Source of the DNA: CBDCNH01 sp965219015
GTDB taxonomy: Bacteria > Pseudomonadota > Alphaproteobacteria > Rhodobacterales > Rhodobacteraceae
Assembly: GCA_965219015.1 (NCBI GenBank)
Contig: CBDCNH010000005.1
Span: 620,001 to 684,000, forward strand
Reading direction: 5' to 3'
Length of the DNA: 64,000 nt
In this document: positions 8,705 through 17,917 of the stretch, piece by piece
How positions within the stretch are numbered: the first letter of the stretch is position 1
Layout of the letters: each line of letters begins with the position of its first letter
The notes under the pieces: generated by a model
Databases searched by the model: none
What the model was told of the DNA's origin: nothing
The model's input: the letters and a program-made list of their open reading frames with translations, nothing else
Program-made: the position numbers and the translations under genes

Positions 8705-8781
8705 CGCGCTCCCCTTCGGACCGCAGGATCGCCGCACACCGTTAACGGGCGCTGAACGGGCGCAGGGTCCGCGCCGAAGGC

Positions 8782-10210
8782 TCAGCCGGCGGAGCCGCCG
8801 ACCGTCAGCCCGCCGATGAGGAGCGTCGGCTGGCCGACGCCGACGGGCACCCACTGGCCCGCCTTGCCGCAGTTGCCGATGCCGGGGTCGAGGGCGAGGT
8901 CGGTGCCGATCGCCCGGATCTGGCGCAGCGCCGTCGCCCCGTCGCCGATCAGCGTGGCCCCCTTCACCGGCGCGCCGACGATGCCGTTCCGGACCCGGTA
9001 GGCCTCGGTGCAGGAGAACACGAACTTGCCGCTCGTGATGTCGACCTGGCCCCCGCCGAAGCCCACCGCGTAGATGCCGTCCTTCACCTCCGCCACGATG
9101 GCGCCCGGCTCGGCATCGCCCGCGAGCATGTAGGTGTTGGTCATCCGCGGCATCGGGATGTGCGCGTAGCTCTCGCGCCGCCCGTTGCCCGTCGGCGCCA
9201 CCCCCATCAGCCGCGCGTTCTGGCGGTCCTGCATGTAGCCGACGAGGATGCCGTCCTCGATGAGCACGTTCTTCCCCGACGGCGTGCCCTCGTCGTCCAC
9301 CGTGATCGAGCCGCGGCGGTCGGGGATCGTGCCGTCGTCGAGCACCGTGACGCCGGGCGCGGCGACGCGCTGGCCCATCAGCCCCGCGAAGGCCGAGGTC
9401 TCGCGGCGGTTGAAGTCGCCCTCGAGCCCGTGCCCCACCGCCTCATGGAGCAGGATCCCCGGCCAGCCCGCGCCCAGCGCCACGTCCATCACGCCGGCGG
9501 GCGCAGGCCTCGGCGGCGAGGTTGACGAGCGCGATCCTCAGTGCCTCGCGCGCGGCCACCCTCCCAAGCCCCGACCGCCCGATCAGCCCCTCGATGCCGG
9601 TGCGCCCGCCCATGCCCGTGGAGCCGGTCTCGCGCCGCCCGTGCTCCTCGACGATCACCGACACGTTGAGCCGCGCCATCGGGCGCACGTCGCGAAGGGT
9701 ACCGCCTTCGGGGCGCAGGATCTCGACCTCCTGCAGCGAGGCCGCGAGCGTCGCCGAGACCTGCACGACGCGGGGATCGAGCGCACGCGCGAAGGCGTCG
9801 ATCTCGCGCAGCGTCTCCACCTTCGCCCCGAACGTCGCCCCGAGGAGCGGGTCGGCGTCGGTGTAGAGCCGCCGGTTGGTGCCGGGGGGCGGCGCCGCGA
9901 GCACCCCGCCGCCGTCGCCGACGGCGAGCCGCGCGGTCTCCGCGGCGCGGCGCAGCGCGGCCTCGGTGATCTGCGTCGAATGGGCGTAGCCCGCGACCGG
10001 GCCCTTCACCGCGCGGAGCCCGAAACCCTCGGCGGCGTCGTAGCTCGCGGTGCGGAGCCGCCCGTCGTCGAACACCAGCGCCTCGGCGCGGCGGCGCTCG
10101 AGAAAGAGCTCGCCATCCTCCGCGCCCGCCACGGCGGCGCGCAGGATGCCGAGCGCCGCCGCCTCGTCGATCAGCGTCTCGAACGGGCGGAACGGGGTCG
10201 TGTCGGTCAT
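8782..10210 (-). CDS. tldD: Metalloprotease TldD (single-base frameshift)
   Basis: This PmbA/TldD-family metalloprotease, partner of TldE, is involved in peptide maturation and CcdA-type degradation. The N-terminal half (start ATG 10210, MTDTTPFRPFETLIDEAA) and the C-terminal half with the zinc motif HEAVGHGLEGDFNRR are both intact but in different frames. They meet near 9508, where removal of one base gives VNLAAEPAPAGVMDVALG, matching the family. The corrected length is about 475 residues, normal for TldD. A sequencing insertion is as likely as a real mutation, because no other decay is seen. Confidence 0.9.
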
Positions 10211-10347
10211 GCTCTGGCCTTTTGGGGTTCGCCGGGCGTCTCTTTGCCGCAACGGTTGCGCTTGTTCCGAAGGGCTCAATATGGTTTCAGACATCCGGCA
10301 AGACAACGGGCCACCCCCGCCTGCGCCGAGACCTCGAGGAGCTGCCG
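10211..10347. promoter_or_regulatory. Divergent tldD/coxB intergenic region
   Basis: These 137 bp separate the divergent tldD and coxB starts and must hold both promoters. A GAGGAG ribosome-binding site sits 6 bp before the coxB ATG. No operator could be recognised. Confidence 0.4.
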
Positions 10348-11223
10348 ATGCCCAGACCGATCCGAGCCGCCATCGCCCTTACCGCGGCGCTTCTGGCCGC
10401 ACCGGTGGCCTGGGCGCAGGACGGCGCCGACGCGGCGCTGCCGCAGCTCCCGATCGTCGGCGCGCCGATCCCCGGCGGCATGGGCTTCCAGCCCGCGTCG
10501 AGTTCGATCGCCCGCGAGACCTTCTGGCTCGATGGCATGATGTCGTGGATCATGCTCGCCATCGTCGTGCTCGTCACCGCGGCACTGATCTTCTGCATTG
10601 TGGTCTACAACCGCCGCGCGCACCCGACGCCCGGCCGGTTCACGCACAACTCGCCGCTCGAGATCACCTGGACGCTGGTGCCGATCGTGATCCTCGTCTT
10701 CATCGGCGCGTTCTCGCTGCCGATCCTCTTCGACCAGCAGGAGATCCCCGAGGCCGACGTGACCATCAAGGCGACCGGGCACCAGTGGTACTGGTCCTAC
10801 GCCTATCCCGACCAGGATTTCGAGTTCGACAGCTTCATGCTGGCCGCCGAAGACCTGCCGAAGTACGGCTACGACCCCAGCCTCTACAAGCTCGCGACCG
10901 ACACCGCGATGGTGGTCCCCGTGGGCAAGGTCATCGTCGTGCAGGACACCGGCGCCGACGTGACCCATTCATGGACCGTGCCCGCCTTCGGCGTGAAGCA
11001 GGACGCCGTTCCGGGCCGCCTCGGACAGCTCTGGTTCCGCGCCGACAAGGAGGGCGTGTACTTCGGCCAGTGCTCGTTCCTCTGCGGCAAGGACCACGCC
11101 TTCATGCCGATCCAGGTGAAGGTGGTGAGCCAGGAGGCCTACGACGCCTGGCTGACGTCGGCCAAGGCGGAATACGCGAGCATCTCCGGCGCGCCGCGCG
11201 CCGTGGAGACCGCCGAGAAGTGA
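10348..11223 (+). CDS. coxB: Cytochrome c oxidase subunit II
   Basis: This 291-residue protein carries the CuA centre of an aa3-type oxidase. It has a signal peptide (residues 1-24) and two membrane helices (about 66-91 and 108-130). The aromatic GHQWYWSYAYP segment and the CuA motif YFGQCSFLCGKDHAFMPI follow. The start at 10348 (MPRPIRAAIAL) has a GAGGAG ribosome-binding site; an upstream in-frame ATG would spoil the signal peptide. It heads the operon with ctaB, ctaG, coxC and surf1. Subunit I is not in the window, as is usual in Rhodobacterales. Confidence 0.97.
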   Translation: MPRPIRAAIALTAALLAAPVAWAQDGADAALPQLPIVGAPIPGGMGFQPASSSIARETFWLDGMMSWIMLAIVVLVTAALIFCIVVYNRRAHPTPGRFTHNSPLEITWTLVPIVILVFIGAFSLPILFDQQEIPEADVTIKATGHQWYWSYAYPDQDFEFDSFMLAAEDLPKYGYDPSLYKLATDTAMVVPVGKVIVVQDTGADVTHSWTVPAFGVKQDAVPGRLGQLWFRADKEGVYFGQCSFLCGKDHAFMPIQVKVVSQEAYDAWLTSAKAEYASISGAPRAVETAEK

Positions 11224-11271
11224 CGCGCCTGCGCTGAGGCAGGGACCAGCGCGACCGCCGGGGAGACCGAC

Positions 11272-12222
11272 ATGCAGACGACCGAACTGGCGGGCGACAT
11301 CGCGGGCCTGCCCGCCGACCACGAGCCGTCGTTCGGCGACTACGCGGCGCTGATGAAGCCGCGCGTAATGTCCCTCGTGGTGTTCACCGCCCTCGTCGGG
11401 ATGGTCGCGGCGCCCGTGCCCGTGCATCCCTTCGTCGGCTTCGCCGCGATCCTCTTCATCGCGCTCGGCGCGGGCGCCTCGGGCGCGCTCAACATGTGGT
11501 GGGACGCCGACATCGACGCGGTGATGCGCCGCACCGCCTCGCGTCCGGTGCCCTCGGGCCGCGTCGCGGCGCACGAGGCGCGGGCCATCGGCATCGCCTT
11601 CGCGGGGCTGTCGGTGATGATGCTCGGGCTCGCCGCGAACTGGGTCGCGGCCGGGCTCCTCGCGTTCACCATCTTCTTCTACGCGGTGATCTACTCGATG
11701 TGGCTGAAGCGCGCGACGCCGCAGAACATCGTCATCGGCGGTGCCGCCGGAGCCTTCCCGCCGATGATCGGCTGGGCGGTCGCGACGGGCGGGTTCGAGC
11801 CCGCGAGCCTCCTGATGTTCGCGCTCATCTTCCTCTGGACGCCGCCGCACTTCTGGGCGCTGGCGCTCTTCATGAAGGAGGACTACGCGCGTGCCGGGGT
11901 GCCGATGCTGACCGTGACGCACGGGCGGCCCGCCACGCGGCGGCACATCATCGCCTACGCGCTCGTGCTCGCGCCCTTCGCCGTCGGGCTCGGCTTCACC
12001 TCCGTCGGCGGGCCGGTCTACACCGCGGCGGCGCTGGTGCTCAACGCGCTCTTCGTCCGTGGCGCCTGGGCGATCGCGTGGCGCGACGAGGCGGCCGCGG
12101 AAGCGGACCGCTACGCCGTCGAGAAGCGCTTCTTCCGCTATTCGCTGTACTACATGTTCCTGTCGTTCGGCGCGGTCGCGGCGCAGGTGGCGGCGCTCCG
12201 GCTCGGGTTCGGAGGCTGGTGA
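11272..12222 (+). CDS. ctaB: Protoheme IX farnesyltransferase
   Basis: This 316-residue UbiA-family prenyltransferase converts heme b to heme o for cytochrome oxidase. The signature NMWWDADIDAVMRRTASRPV holds the prenyl-diphosphate/Mg-binding aspartates near residues 80-86. A second conserved loop is YSMWLKRATPQNIVIGG. Multiple hydrophobic helices span the length. It is 48 bp after coxB and overlaps the next small gene by TGATG. Confidence 0.96.
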   Translation: MQTTELAGDIAGLPADHEPSFGDYAALMKPRVMSLVVFTALVGMVAAPVPVHPFVGFAAILFIALGAGASGALNMWWDADIDAVMRRTASRPVPSGRVAAHEARAIGIAFAGLSVMMLGLAANWVAAGLLAFTIFFYAVIYSMWLKRATPQNIVIGGAAGAFPPMIGWAVATGGFEPASLLMFALIFLWTPPHFWALALFMKEDYARAGVPMLTVTHGRPATRRHIIAYALVLAPFAVGLGFTSVGGPVYTAAALVLNALFVRGAWAIAWRDEAAAEADRYAVEKRFFRYSLYYMFLSFGAVAAQVAALRLGFGGW

Positions 12223-12398
12223 TGGGCATCGCGCACGAGCACGAGATCCATCGCCGCCGCTTCGGCCGCAATCTCGGCGTGGGGCTGCTTCTCGGCCTGT
12301 TCGTGGCGCTGATCTTCGGGCTGACGCTGGTGAAGATCTCCGACCTGCCGCCGCCCGACGCCGTCCATCCGCAGACGCAAGGCGGGGTGCTGCCGTGA
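12222..12398 (+). CDS. Small single-helix membrane protein of the cox operon (CoxF-like)
   Basis: The product is 58 residues: a charged N-terminus (MGIAHEHEIHRRRFGRN), one membrane helix (LGVGLLLGLFVALIFGLTLV) and a short proline-rich tail. It is tightly coupled on both sides, starting by TGATG with ctaB and ending by GTGA with ctaG. A small membrane protein in this place is conserved in alphaproteobacterial cox operons. A role in oxidase assembly is inferred from position only. Confidence 0.85.
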   Translation: MGIAHEHEIHRRRFGRNLGVGLLLGLFVALIFGLTLVKISDLPPPDAVHPQTQGGVLP

Positions 12399-12958
12399 GG
12401 GGGCCCGCGCGCACCGCGCTCCTTCTCGTCGGCGTGCCCCTCGTCATGGGCGCGCTGACCTTCGCGGCCGTGCCGATGTACAGCTGGTTCTGCCGCACGA
12501 CGGGCTTCGCGGGCACCACGCTCCGCGCCGAGACGGCGCCGGGCGAGGTGCTCGACCGCACGGTCACCGTCCGCTTCGACGCCAACACCGAGGCCGGGAT
12601 GCCGTGGCACTTCCGCGCCCGGCAGACCTCGATGACGCTCAGGATCGGCGAGACCGGGCTTGCGTTCTTCGAGGCGACGAACCCGACCGACCGCCCGACC
12701 GCGGGCCAGGCGAGCTACAACGTCGCCCCCGACCGCGACGGCGCGTACTTCACCAAGATCGCCTGCTTCTGCTTCGACATGCAGGTACTCGGCCCGGGCG
12801 AGACCGCCGAGATGCCGGTGACGTTCTTCGTCGACCCCGACATCGTGAAGGATGCCGAGGCCCGCGGCGACCGCGTCATCACGCTCTCCTACACGTTCCA
12901 TTCCGCGCCCGTGCCCGACGACTACGCCGCCGCCATCCCTGCCAAGGCGCTGCGCTGA
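12395..12958 (+). CDS. ctaG: Cytochrome c oxidase assembly protein CtaG/Cox11
   Basis: This 187-residue protein delivers copper to the CuB site of subunit I. The start is GTG 12395, overlapping the preceding stop as GTGA. There is one N-terminal membrane helix (TALLLVGVPLVMGALTFAAV) and a periplasmic domain with the conserved cysteines SWFCRTTGF and CFCFDMQ. The length is usual for bacterial Cox11. Confidence 0.95.
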   Translation: MRGPARTALLLVGVPLVMGALTFAAVPMYSWFCRTTGFAGTTLRAETAPGEVLDRTVTVRFDANTEAGMPWHFRARQTSMTLRIGETGLAFFEATNPTDRPTAGQASYNVAPDRDGAYFTKIACFCFDMQVLGPGETAEMPVTFFVDPDIVKDAEARGDRVITLSYTFHSAPVPDDYAAAIPAKALR

Positions 12959-13019
12959 AGGGCGCGCTTGCCGCACGGCGCGCGGCATGGCAGAGACCAC
13001 CCGATCCCGGAGGACCAAG

Positions 13020-13811
13020 ATGGCGCACGAGAAGAACCACCCCTACCACATCATCGCGCCGTCGCTCTGGCCGTTCCTCGGCGCCGTCGGCGGCTTCACG
13101 ATGCTCTTCGGCGCGGTGCTGTGGATGCACGACAGCGGCCCGTGGATGTTCCTCATCGGCGCCGCGGTCGTGGCCTACGTCATGTACGGCTGGTGGGCGG
13201 AAGTGATCGCCGAAGGCAACGCCGGCGACCACACCCCCGTCGTCCGCATCGGGCTCCGCTACGGCTTCATCATGTTCATCATGTCCGAGGTCATGTTCTT
13301 CGCGGCATGGTTCTGGAGCTTCTTCAAGCATGCCATGTACCCGATGACGGAGGGCGCCGGCGGGGTCTGGCCGCCCGAGGGGATCGAGCCTTTCGACCCC
13401 TGGCACCTGCCGCTCATCAACACGATGGTGCTCCTCTGCTCCGGGGCGGCTGCGACCTGGGCGCACCACGCGCTCGTCCATGACGAGAACCGCCGCGACA
13501 TGGTGCAGGGGCTGGCGCTCGCGATCGGGCTCGGGATGCTCTTCACCGTGTTCCAGGCCTACGAGTACAGCCACGCGGCCTTCGGCTTCGCGGGCAACAT
13601 CTACGGCGCCAACTTCTTCATGGCGACGGGCTTCCACGGCGCGCACGTCATCATCGGCACGATCTTCCTCGCCGTGTGCATGTTCCGCGCCATGCAGGGC
13701 CAGTTCACCCAGCGCCAGCACGTCGGCTTCGAGGCCGCGGCCTGGTACTGGCACTTCGTCGACGTGGTGTGGCTCTTCCTCTTCGTGTCGATCTACGTCT
13801 GGGGCAGCTGA
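13020..13811 (+). CDS. coxC: Cytochrome c oxidase subunit III
   Basis: This 263-residue, seven-helix subunit starts MAHEKNHPYHIIAPSLWPF at an ATG after a GGAGG-type site. Diagnostic segments are FIMSEVMFFAAWFWSFF with the conserved glutamate, and GFHGAHVIIGTIFL near the C-terminus. The end, FVDVVWLFLFVSIYVWGS, is the family's usual one. It sits between ctaG and surf1. Confidence 0.97.
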   Translation: MAHEKNHPYHIIAPSLWPFLGAVGGFTMLFGAVLWMHDSGPWMFLIGAAVVAYVMYGWWAEVIAEGNAGDHTPVVRIGLRYGFIMFIMSEVMFFAAWFWSFFKHAMYPMTEGAGGVWPPEGIEPFDPWHLPLINTMVLLCSGAAATWAHHALVHDENRRDMVQGLALAIGLGMLFTVFQAYEYSHAAFGFAGNIYGANFFMATGFHGAHVIIGTIFLAVCMFRAMQGQFTQRQHVGFEAAAWYWHFVDVVWLFLFVSIYVWGS

Positions 13812-13818
13812 CGCCCGC

Positions 13819-14508
13819 ATGACCGCCCGCATGACCGAGCGCGTGCGTGCGCCGGTTGCGATCGGGCTCGCGGGCGCGGCGCTCCTGATCGCGCTCGGCG
13901 TCTGGCAGCTTGAGCGGCGGGCCTGGAAGGCCGGCATCCTCGCCGACATCGACGCCCGCCTCGCCGCGGCCCCGGTGCCGCTTCCGGCCGACCCCGATCC
14001 CGCGCGGGACCGCTACCTCGCGGTCAGGCTCGCCGGCCGCACGCTCGGCCGCGAGATCCACGTGCTCGCGAGCGACGCCGTCGCCGGTCCGGGCTACCGC
14101 ATCGTGGCTCCCTTCGAGACCGACACGGGGCGCGCGATCCTCGTCGACCTCGGCTTCGTGCCCGACGCGGCCGTGGCGCTGCCCCGCCCGCCCGAGCCCC
14201 TCGATCTGACCGGCAACCTCGCCTGGCCCGACGACGCCGACAGCTTCACCCCCGCGCCCGACCTCGCGCGGAACGTCTGGTTCTCGCGCGACGTGCCGGC
14301 GATGGCGAAGGCGCTCGGCACCGAGCCCGTCCTCGTGCAGGTCGCGACCACCTCTGCGGCCTTCGCCGCGCCGCGCCCGGCCCCGCTCGGCACCGAAGGC
14401 ATCCCGAACAACCATCTTGAGTACGCGCTCACCTGGTTTTCCCTCGCCGCGGTCTGGCTGGGGATGACAGCCCTCTGGGTCTGGCGTATCAGGCAGCGTT
14501 CCGCGTGA
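13819..14508 (+). CDS. SURF1-family cytochrome oxidase biogenesis protein
   Basis: This 229-residue protein assists heme a insertion and oxidase maturation. It has an N-terminal helix (APVAIGLAGAALLIALGVWQ followed by LERRAWK) and a C-terminal helix (LTWFSLAAVWLGMTALWVW). The SURF1 motif NNHLEYALTWF directly precedes the second helix. A second ATG at 13831 is an alternative start. It lies 7 bp after coxC. Confidence 0.93.
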   Translation: MTARMTERVRAPVAIGLAGAALLIALGVWQLERRAWKAGILADIDARLAAAPVPLPADPDPARDRYLAVRLAGRTLGREIHVLASDAVAGPGYRIVAPFETDTGRAILVDLGFVPDAAVALPRPPEPLDLTGNLAWPDDADSFTPAPDLARNVWFSRDVPAMAKALGTEPVLVQVATTSAAFAAPRPAPLGTEGIPNNHLEYALTWFSLAAVWLGMTALWVWRIRQRSA

Positions 14509-14519
14509 GGGCCATGAGG

Positions 14520-15908
14520 ATGCAGTACGTCTCGACCCGCGGCGCCGCGCCCGTGCTCGGCTTCGAGGGCGCGATGCGCGCGGGCCTCGCGCGCGACGGC
14601 GGGCTCTACGTGCCGGACGTGGTGCCGGTGCTGAGCCCGGACGCCATCGCGGCGCTCGCGGGCCTCTCCTACGAGGATACCGCGTTCCGCATCCTCGCCC
14701 CGTTCGCCGGCGACGCCTTCGCGCCCGAGACGCTGGCGCGGCTCATCCGCGACGCCTATGCGGGCTTCGGCCACCCCGCGCGCGCGCCCTTGCGCCAGAT
14801 CGCGCCCGGCCACCACCTCCTCGAACTCTTCCACGGCCCGACGCTCGCCTTCAAGGACTTCGCGATGCAGCTCATCGGCGCGATGTTCGCCGAGGTGCTG
14901 GGCCGCACCGGCGACCGCGTGACCATCGTCGGCGCGACCTCGGGCGACACCGGCTCCGCGGCCATCGAGGCGTTCCGCGGCCGGCCCGGAACCGACGTGT
15001 TCATCCTCTACCCGCACGGGCGCATCAGCGAGGTGCAGCGCCGGCAGATGACCACGCCCGCCGAGGCCAACGTCCATGCGCTGGCGCTCGACGGCGATTT
15101 CGACGACGCGCAGGCGCTCGTGAAGGCGCTCTTCAACGACCATGCCTTCCGCGACGCCGTGGCGCTCGCGGGCGTGAACTCGATCAACTGGGCGCGGGTG
15201 ATGGCGCAGGTCGTGTATTATTTCGCCGCCGCCGTGGCGCTCGGCGCGCCGCATCGCGCGGTCTCGTTCACCGTGCCCACCGGCAACTTCGGCGACGCCT
15301 ACGCGGCCCGGATCGCGCGGCGCATGGGGCTGCCGATCGCCCGGATCGTCATCGCGACCAACCGCAACGACATCGTCCACCGCACGCTCGAGACCGGCGC
15401 CTACACGCGGGCCGGCGTCGCGCCGACGATCTCGCCCTCGATGGACATCGAGGTCGCCTCCAACTTCGAGCGCGCGCTCTTCGACGCCTACGGCCGCGAC
15501 GGCGGCGCGGTCGGGCGGGCGATGGGCGAATTGCGCGCGACCGGCGGCTTCGCGGTCGGGCAGGGGGCGCTCGGCACCCTCCGCGACAGCTTCGCGTCCG
15601 GCATGGCGACCGAGGCCGAGACCTCCGCCACGATCGCGCGGGTCCACCGCGAGGCGGGCGAGACGGTCTGCCCGCACACCGCCGTCGGCGTCACCGTCGC
15701 CGAACGAAACCTCTCCGACACGCCGATGGTCACGCTCGCGACCGCGCATCCGGCGAAGTTCCCCGACGCCGTCGAGGCCGCGACCGGACAGCGGCCCGCG
15801 CTGCCACGGCGCCTCGCCGACCTCTTCGACCGCCCCGAGCGGCTCACCCGCGTGCCGAACGACCTCGGCACGATCCAATCCCTGATCCATGAAAGGATCG
15901 CGCCTTGA
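14520..15908 (+). CDS. thrC: Threonine synthase
   Basis: This 462-residue PLP enzyme converts O-phosphohomoserine to threonine. The start MQYVSTRGAAPVLGFEGAM matches family N-termini. A GTG at 14505 overlapping the surf1 stop and an ATG at 14514 are alternatives. The PLP lysine is in LAFKDFAMQ and the phosphate loop is in GATSGDTGSAAIEAF. Linkage of thrC to surf1 and an M16 peptidase is a recurrent Rhodobacterales arrangement. Confidence 0.95.
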   Translation: MQYVSTRGAAPVLGFEGAMRAGLARDGGLYVPDVVPVLSPDAIAALAGLSYEDTAFRILAPFAGDAFAPETLARLIRDAYAGFGHPARAPLRQIAPGHHLLELFHGPTLAFKDFAMQLIGAMFAEVLGRTGDRVTIVGATSGDTGSAAIEAFRGRPGTDVFILYPHGRISEVQRRQMTTPAEANVHALALDGDFDDAQALVKALFNDHAFRDAVALAGVNSINWARVMAQVVYYFAAAVALGAPHRAVSFTVPTGNFGDAYAARIARRMGLPIARIVIATNRNDIVHRTLETGAYTRAGVAPTISPSMDIEVASNFERALFDAYGRDGGAVGRAMGELRATGGFAVGQGALGTLRDSFASGMATEAETSATIARVHREAGETVCPHTAVGVTVAERNLSDTPMVTLATAHPAKFPDAVEAATGQRPALPRRLADLFDRPERLTRVPNDLGTIQSLIHERIAP

Positions 15909-17167
15909 CGCATCGCCTCACCACGCTCCCGAACGGGTTTCGCATCGTCACCGAGGCGATGCCGGGGCTGAAGTCCGCGGCGGTCGGCGTCTGGGTCGAC
16001 GCCGGCGGGCGGCACGAGCGCGCCGAGGAGAACGGCATCGCGCATTTCCTCGAGCACATGGCGTTCAAGGGCACGGCGCGGCGCTCGGCCTTGCAGATCG
16101 CCGAGGCGATCGAGGACGTGGGCGGCTACATCAACGCCTACACCAGCCGCGAGATGACCGCGTACTACGCGCGCGTGCTCGACGGCGACGTGCCGCTGGC
16201 GCTCGACGTGATCGCCGACATCGTGCTCAACCCGGCGTTCGACGAGAAGGAGATCGAGGTCGAGCGCCACGTGATCCTGCAGGAGATCGGCCAGGCGCTC
16301 GACACGCCCGACGACGTGATCTTCGACTGGCTGCAGGAGGCGGCCTATCCCGGCCAGCCGCTCGGGCGCACGATCCTCGGGCCGGCCGAGCGCGTCGGGG
16401 CCTTCGGGCGCGACGACCTCGCGCGGTTCACGGACGCGCACTACGGGCCGGGGCGGCTCATCCTGTCGGCGGCGGGCGCGGTCGATCACGATGCCATCGT
16501 CGACATCGCCGGCGATCTCTTCGGCCATCTGGCACCGGGCGGCGCCGCCCCGGTCGAGCCGGGCGCCTTTCGCGGCGGCGAGCGGCGCGAGACCAAGGAT
16601 CTCGAGCAGGCCCATTTCGCGCTCGCCTTCGAGGCCCCGAACCACCGCAGCGATGCGGTCTACACCGCGCAGGTCTACGCGACCGCGATGGGCGGCGGCA
16701 TGTCCTCGCGGCTCTTCCAGAAGATCCGCGAGGAGCGGGGGCTCTGCTACTCGATCTTCGCGCAGGCCGGATCGTTCGACGATACCGGGATGATGACGAT
16801 CTACGCCGGCACCTCGGCCGAGGAGCTCGCCGGCCTCGCGCACCTGACCATCGACGAGCTGAAGCGCTCCGCCGAGGACATGACCGACGCCGAGGTCGCT
16901 CGCGCCCGCGCGCAGATGAAGGCGGGGATCCTGATGGGGCTCGAGAGCCCGTCGGGACGCAGCGAACGGCTGGCGCGGCTGCTGTCGATCTGGGGCCGGG
17001 TGCCCGACATCGAGGAGGCCATCACCCGGATCGAGGCCGTCACCACGGCGGACGTGCGCGCCCATGCGGCGGGCCTCGGCGCGCAGGCGCCCGCGGCGCT
17101 GGCGCTCTACGGGCCGGTCGACGAAGCCCCCGGTCTCGACGCGCTGCGCGACCGGCTCGCGGCCTGA
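15905..17167 (+). CDS. M16-family zinc metallopeptidase (processing-peptidase-like)
   Basis: This 420-residue protein resembles the mitochondrial processing peptidase beta subunit. It has the inverted zinc motif HFLEH (His47, Glu50, His51) and the second-half RxxxY-type loop in SSRLFQKIREERGLCYSIF. It starts at TTG 15905, overlapping the thrC stop as TTGA; no better start is present. Its physiological substrate is unknown. Confidence 0.92.
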   Translation: MTHRLTTLPNGFRIVTEAMPGLKSAAVGVWVDAGGRHERAEENGIAHFLEHMAFKGTARRSALQIAEAIEDVGGYINAYTSREMTAYYARVLDGDVPLALDVIADIVLNPAFDEKEIEVERHVILQEIGQALDTPDDVIFDWLQEAAYPGQPLGRTILGPAERVGAFGRDDLARFTDAHYGPGRLILSAAGAVDHDAIVDIAGDLFGHLAPGGAAPVEPGAFRGGERRETKDLEQAHFALAFEAPNHRSDAVYTAQVYATAMGGGMSSRLFQKIREERGLCYSIFAQAGSFDDTGMMTIYAGTSAEELAGLAHLTIDELKRSAEDMTDAEVARARAQMKAGILMGLESPSGRSERLARLLSIWGRVPDIEEAITRIEAVTTADVRAHAAGLGAQAPAALALYGPVDEAPGLDALRDRLAA

Positions 17168-17751
17168 TGCTCGCGATCCGGCGGCGGCTCCGGATCGAGA
17201 CCGACCGGCTGACGCTGCGGCTCCCCGCGCATACCGACTACCGCGCCTGGACCGAGCTGCGGCGCGCGAGCCGCGCGTTCCTGGCGCCCTGGGAGCCGAC
17301 CTGGGCGCCCGACCACCTGTCGCGCCGCGCCTTCGTCAACCGCGTGACCTGGGCCGCGCGCGCCGAGGCCGACGGCTCGGCGCTGCCGCTCTTCCTTGCG
17401 GCGCGGGAAGATGGCCGCCTCCTCGGCGCCATCACGCTCGACAACGTGCGGCGCGGGCCGGCGCAGGCGGGGACGCTCGGGTACTGGATCGGAGCGCCCT
17501 TCGCGCGGCGGGGCTTCATGACGGAGGCGATCCGTGCGGTGGTGCATCATGCCTTCGCGACGATCGACATCAGCCGCATCGAGGCCGCCTGCCTGCCCGA
17601 GAACGCGGCCTCGCGGGGCGTGCTCGAAAAGGTCGGCTTCAAGTACGAGGGGGTGGCGCAGGCCTATCTCCAGATCGACGGCCGCTGGCGCAACCACGTG
17701 CTCTATGCCAACCTCCGCCACGACCGGCGCGGCCGCACCGACGCGGGCTAG
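17167..17751 (+). CDS. RimJ/RimL-type GNAT acetyltransferase
   Basis: This 194-residue protein starts at an ATG sharing one base with the previous stop (TGATG). The pattern TDRLTLRLPAHTDYRAW at the N-terminus, GTLGYWIGAPFARRGFMTEA for acetyl-CoA binding, and NAASRGVLEKVGF near the end is typical of ribosomal-protein N-terminal alanine acetyltransferases. The true substrate cannot be told from sequence. Confidence 0.9.
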   Translation: MLAIRRRLRIETDRLTLRLPAHTDYRAWTELRRASRAFLAPWEPTWAPDHLSRRAFVNRVTWAARAEADGSALPLFLAAREDGRLLGAITLDNVRRGPAQAGTLGYWIGAPFARRGFMTEAIRAVVHHAFATIDISRIEAACLPENAASRGVLEKVGFKYEGVAQAYLQIDGRWRNHVLYANLRHDRRGRTDAG

Positions 17752-17765
17752 ACGGGGCCGGGCCG

Positions 17766-17800
17766 CCGGGCGCGGGTGCCTCTCCGCACCGCGCGCCCGG
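17766..17800 (+). terminator. Strong GC hairpin after the cox-thrC gene block
   Basis: CCGGGCGCGGGTGC (17766-17779) pairs almost completely with GCACCGCGCGCCCGG (17786-17800) over a 6-base loop, with a one-base bulge. It begins 14 bp after the acetyltransferase stop. There is no T-run, so it may slow or protect transcript ends rather than terminate intrinsically. Confidence 0.55.
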
Positions 17801-17917
17801 AGCCTTGGCCGGCGTCCCGGAACCCCGCCCGGCCCCGCTGTCGCGGGAGGGCGCCCGGCGCCGCGAGGTGACGCAGGCGGAAAGCGTGCTAGGTTCGCTG
17901 CAAACCGGAGGACCGCC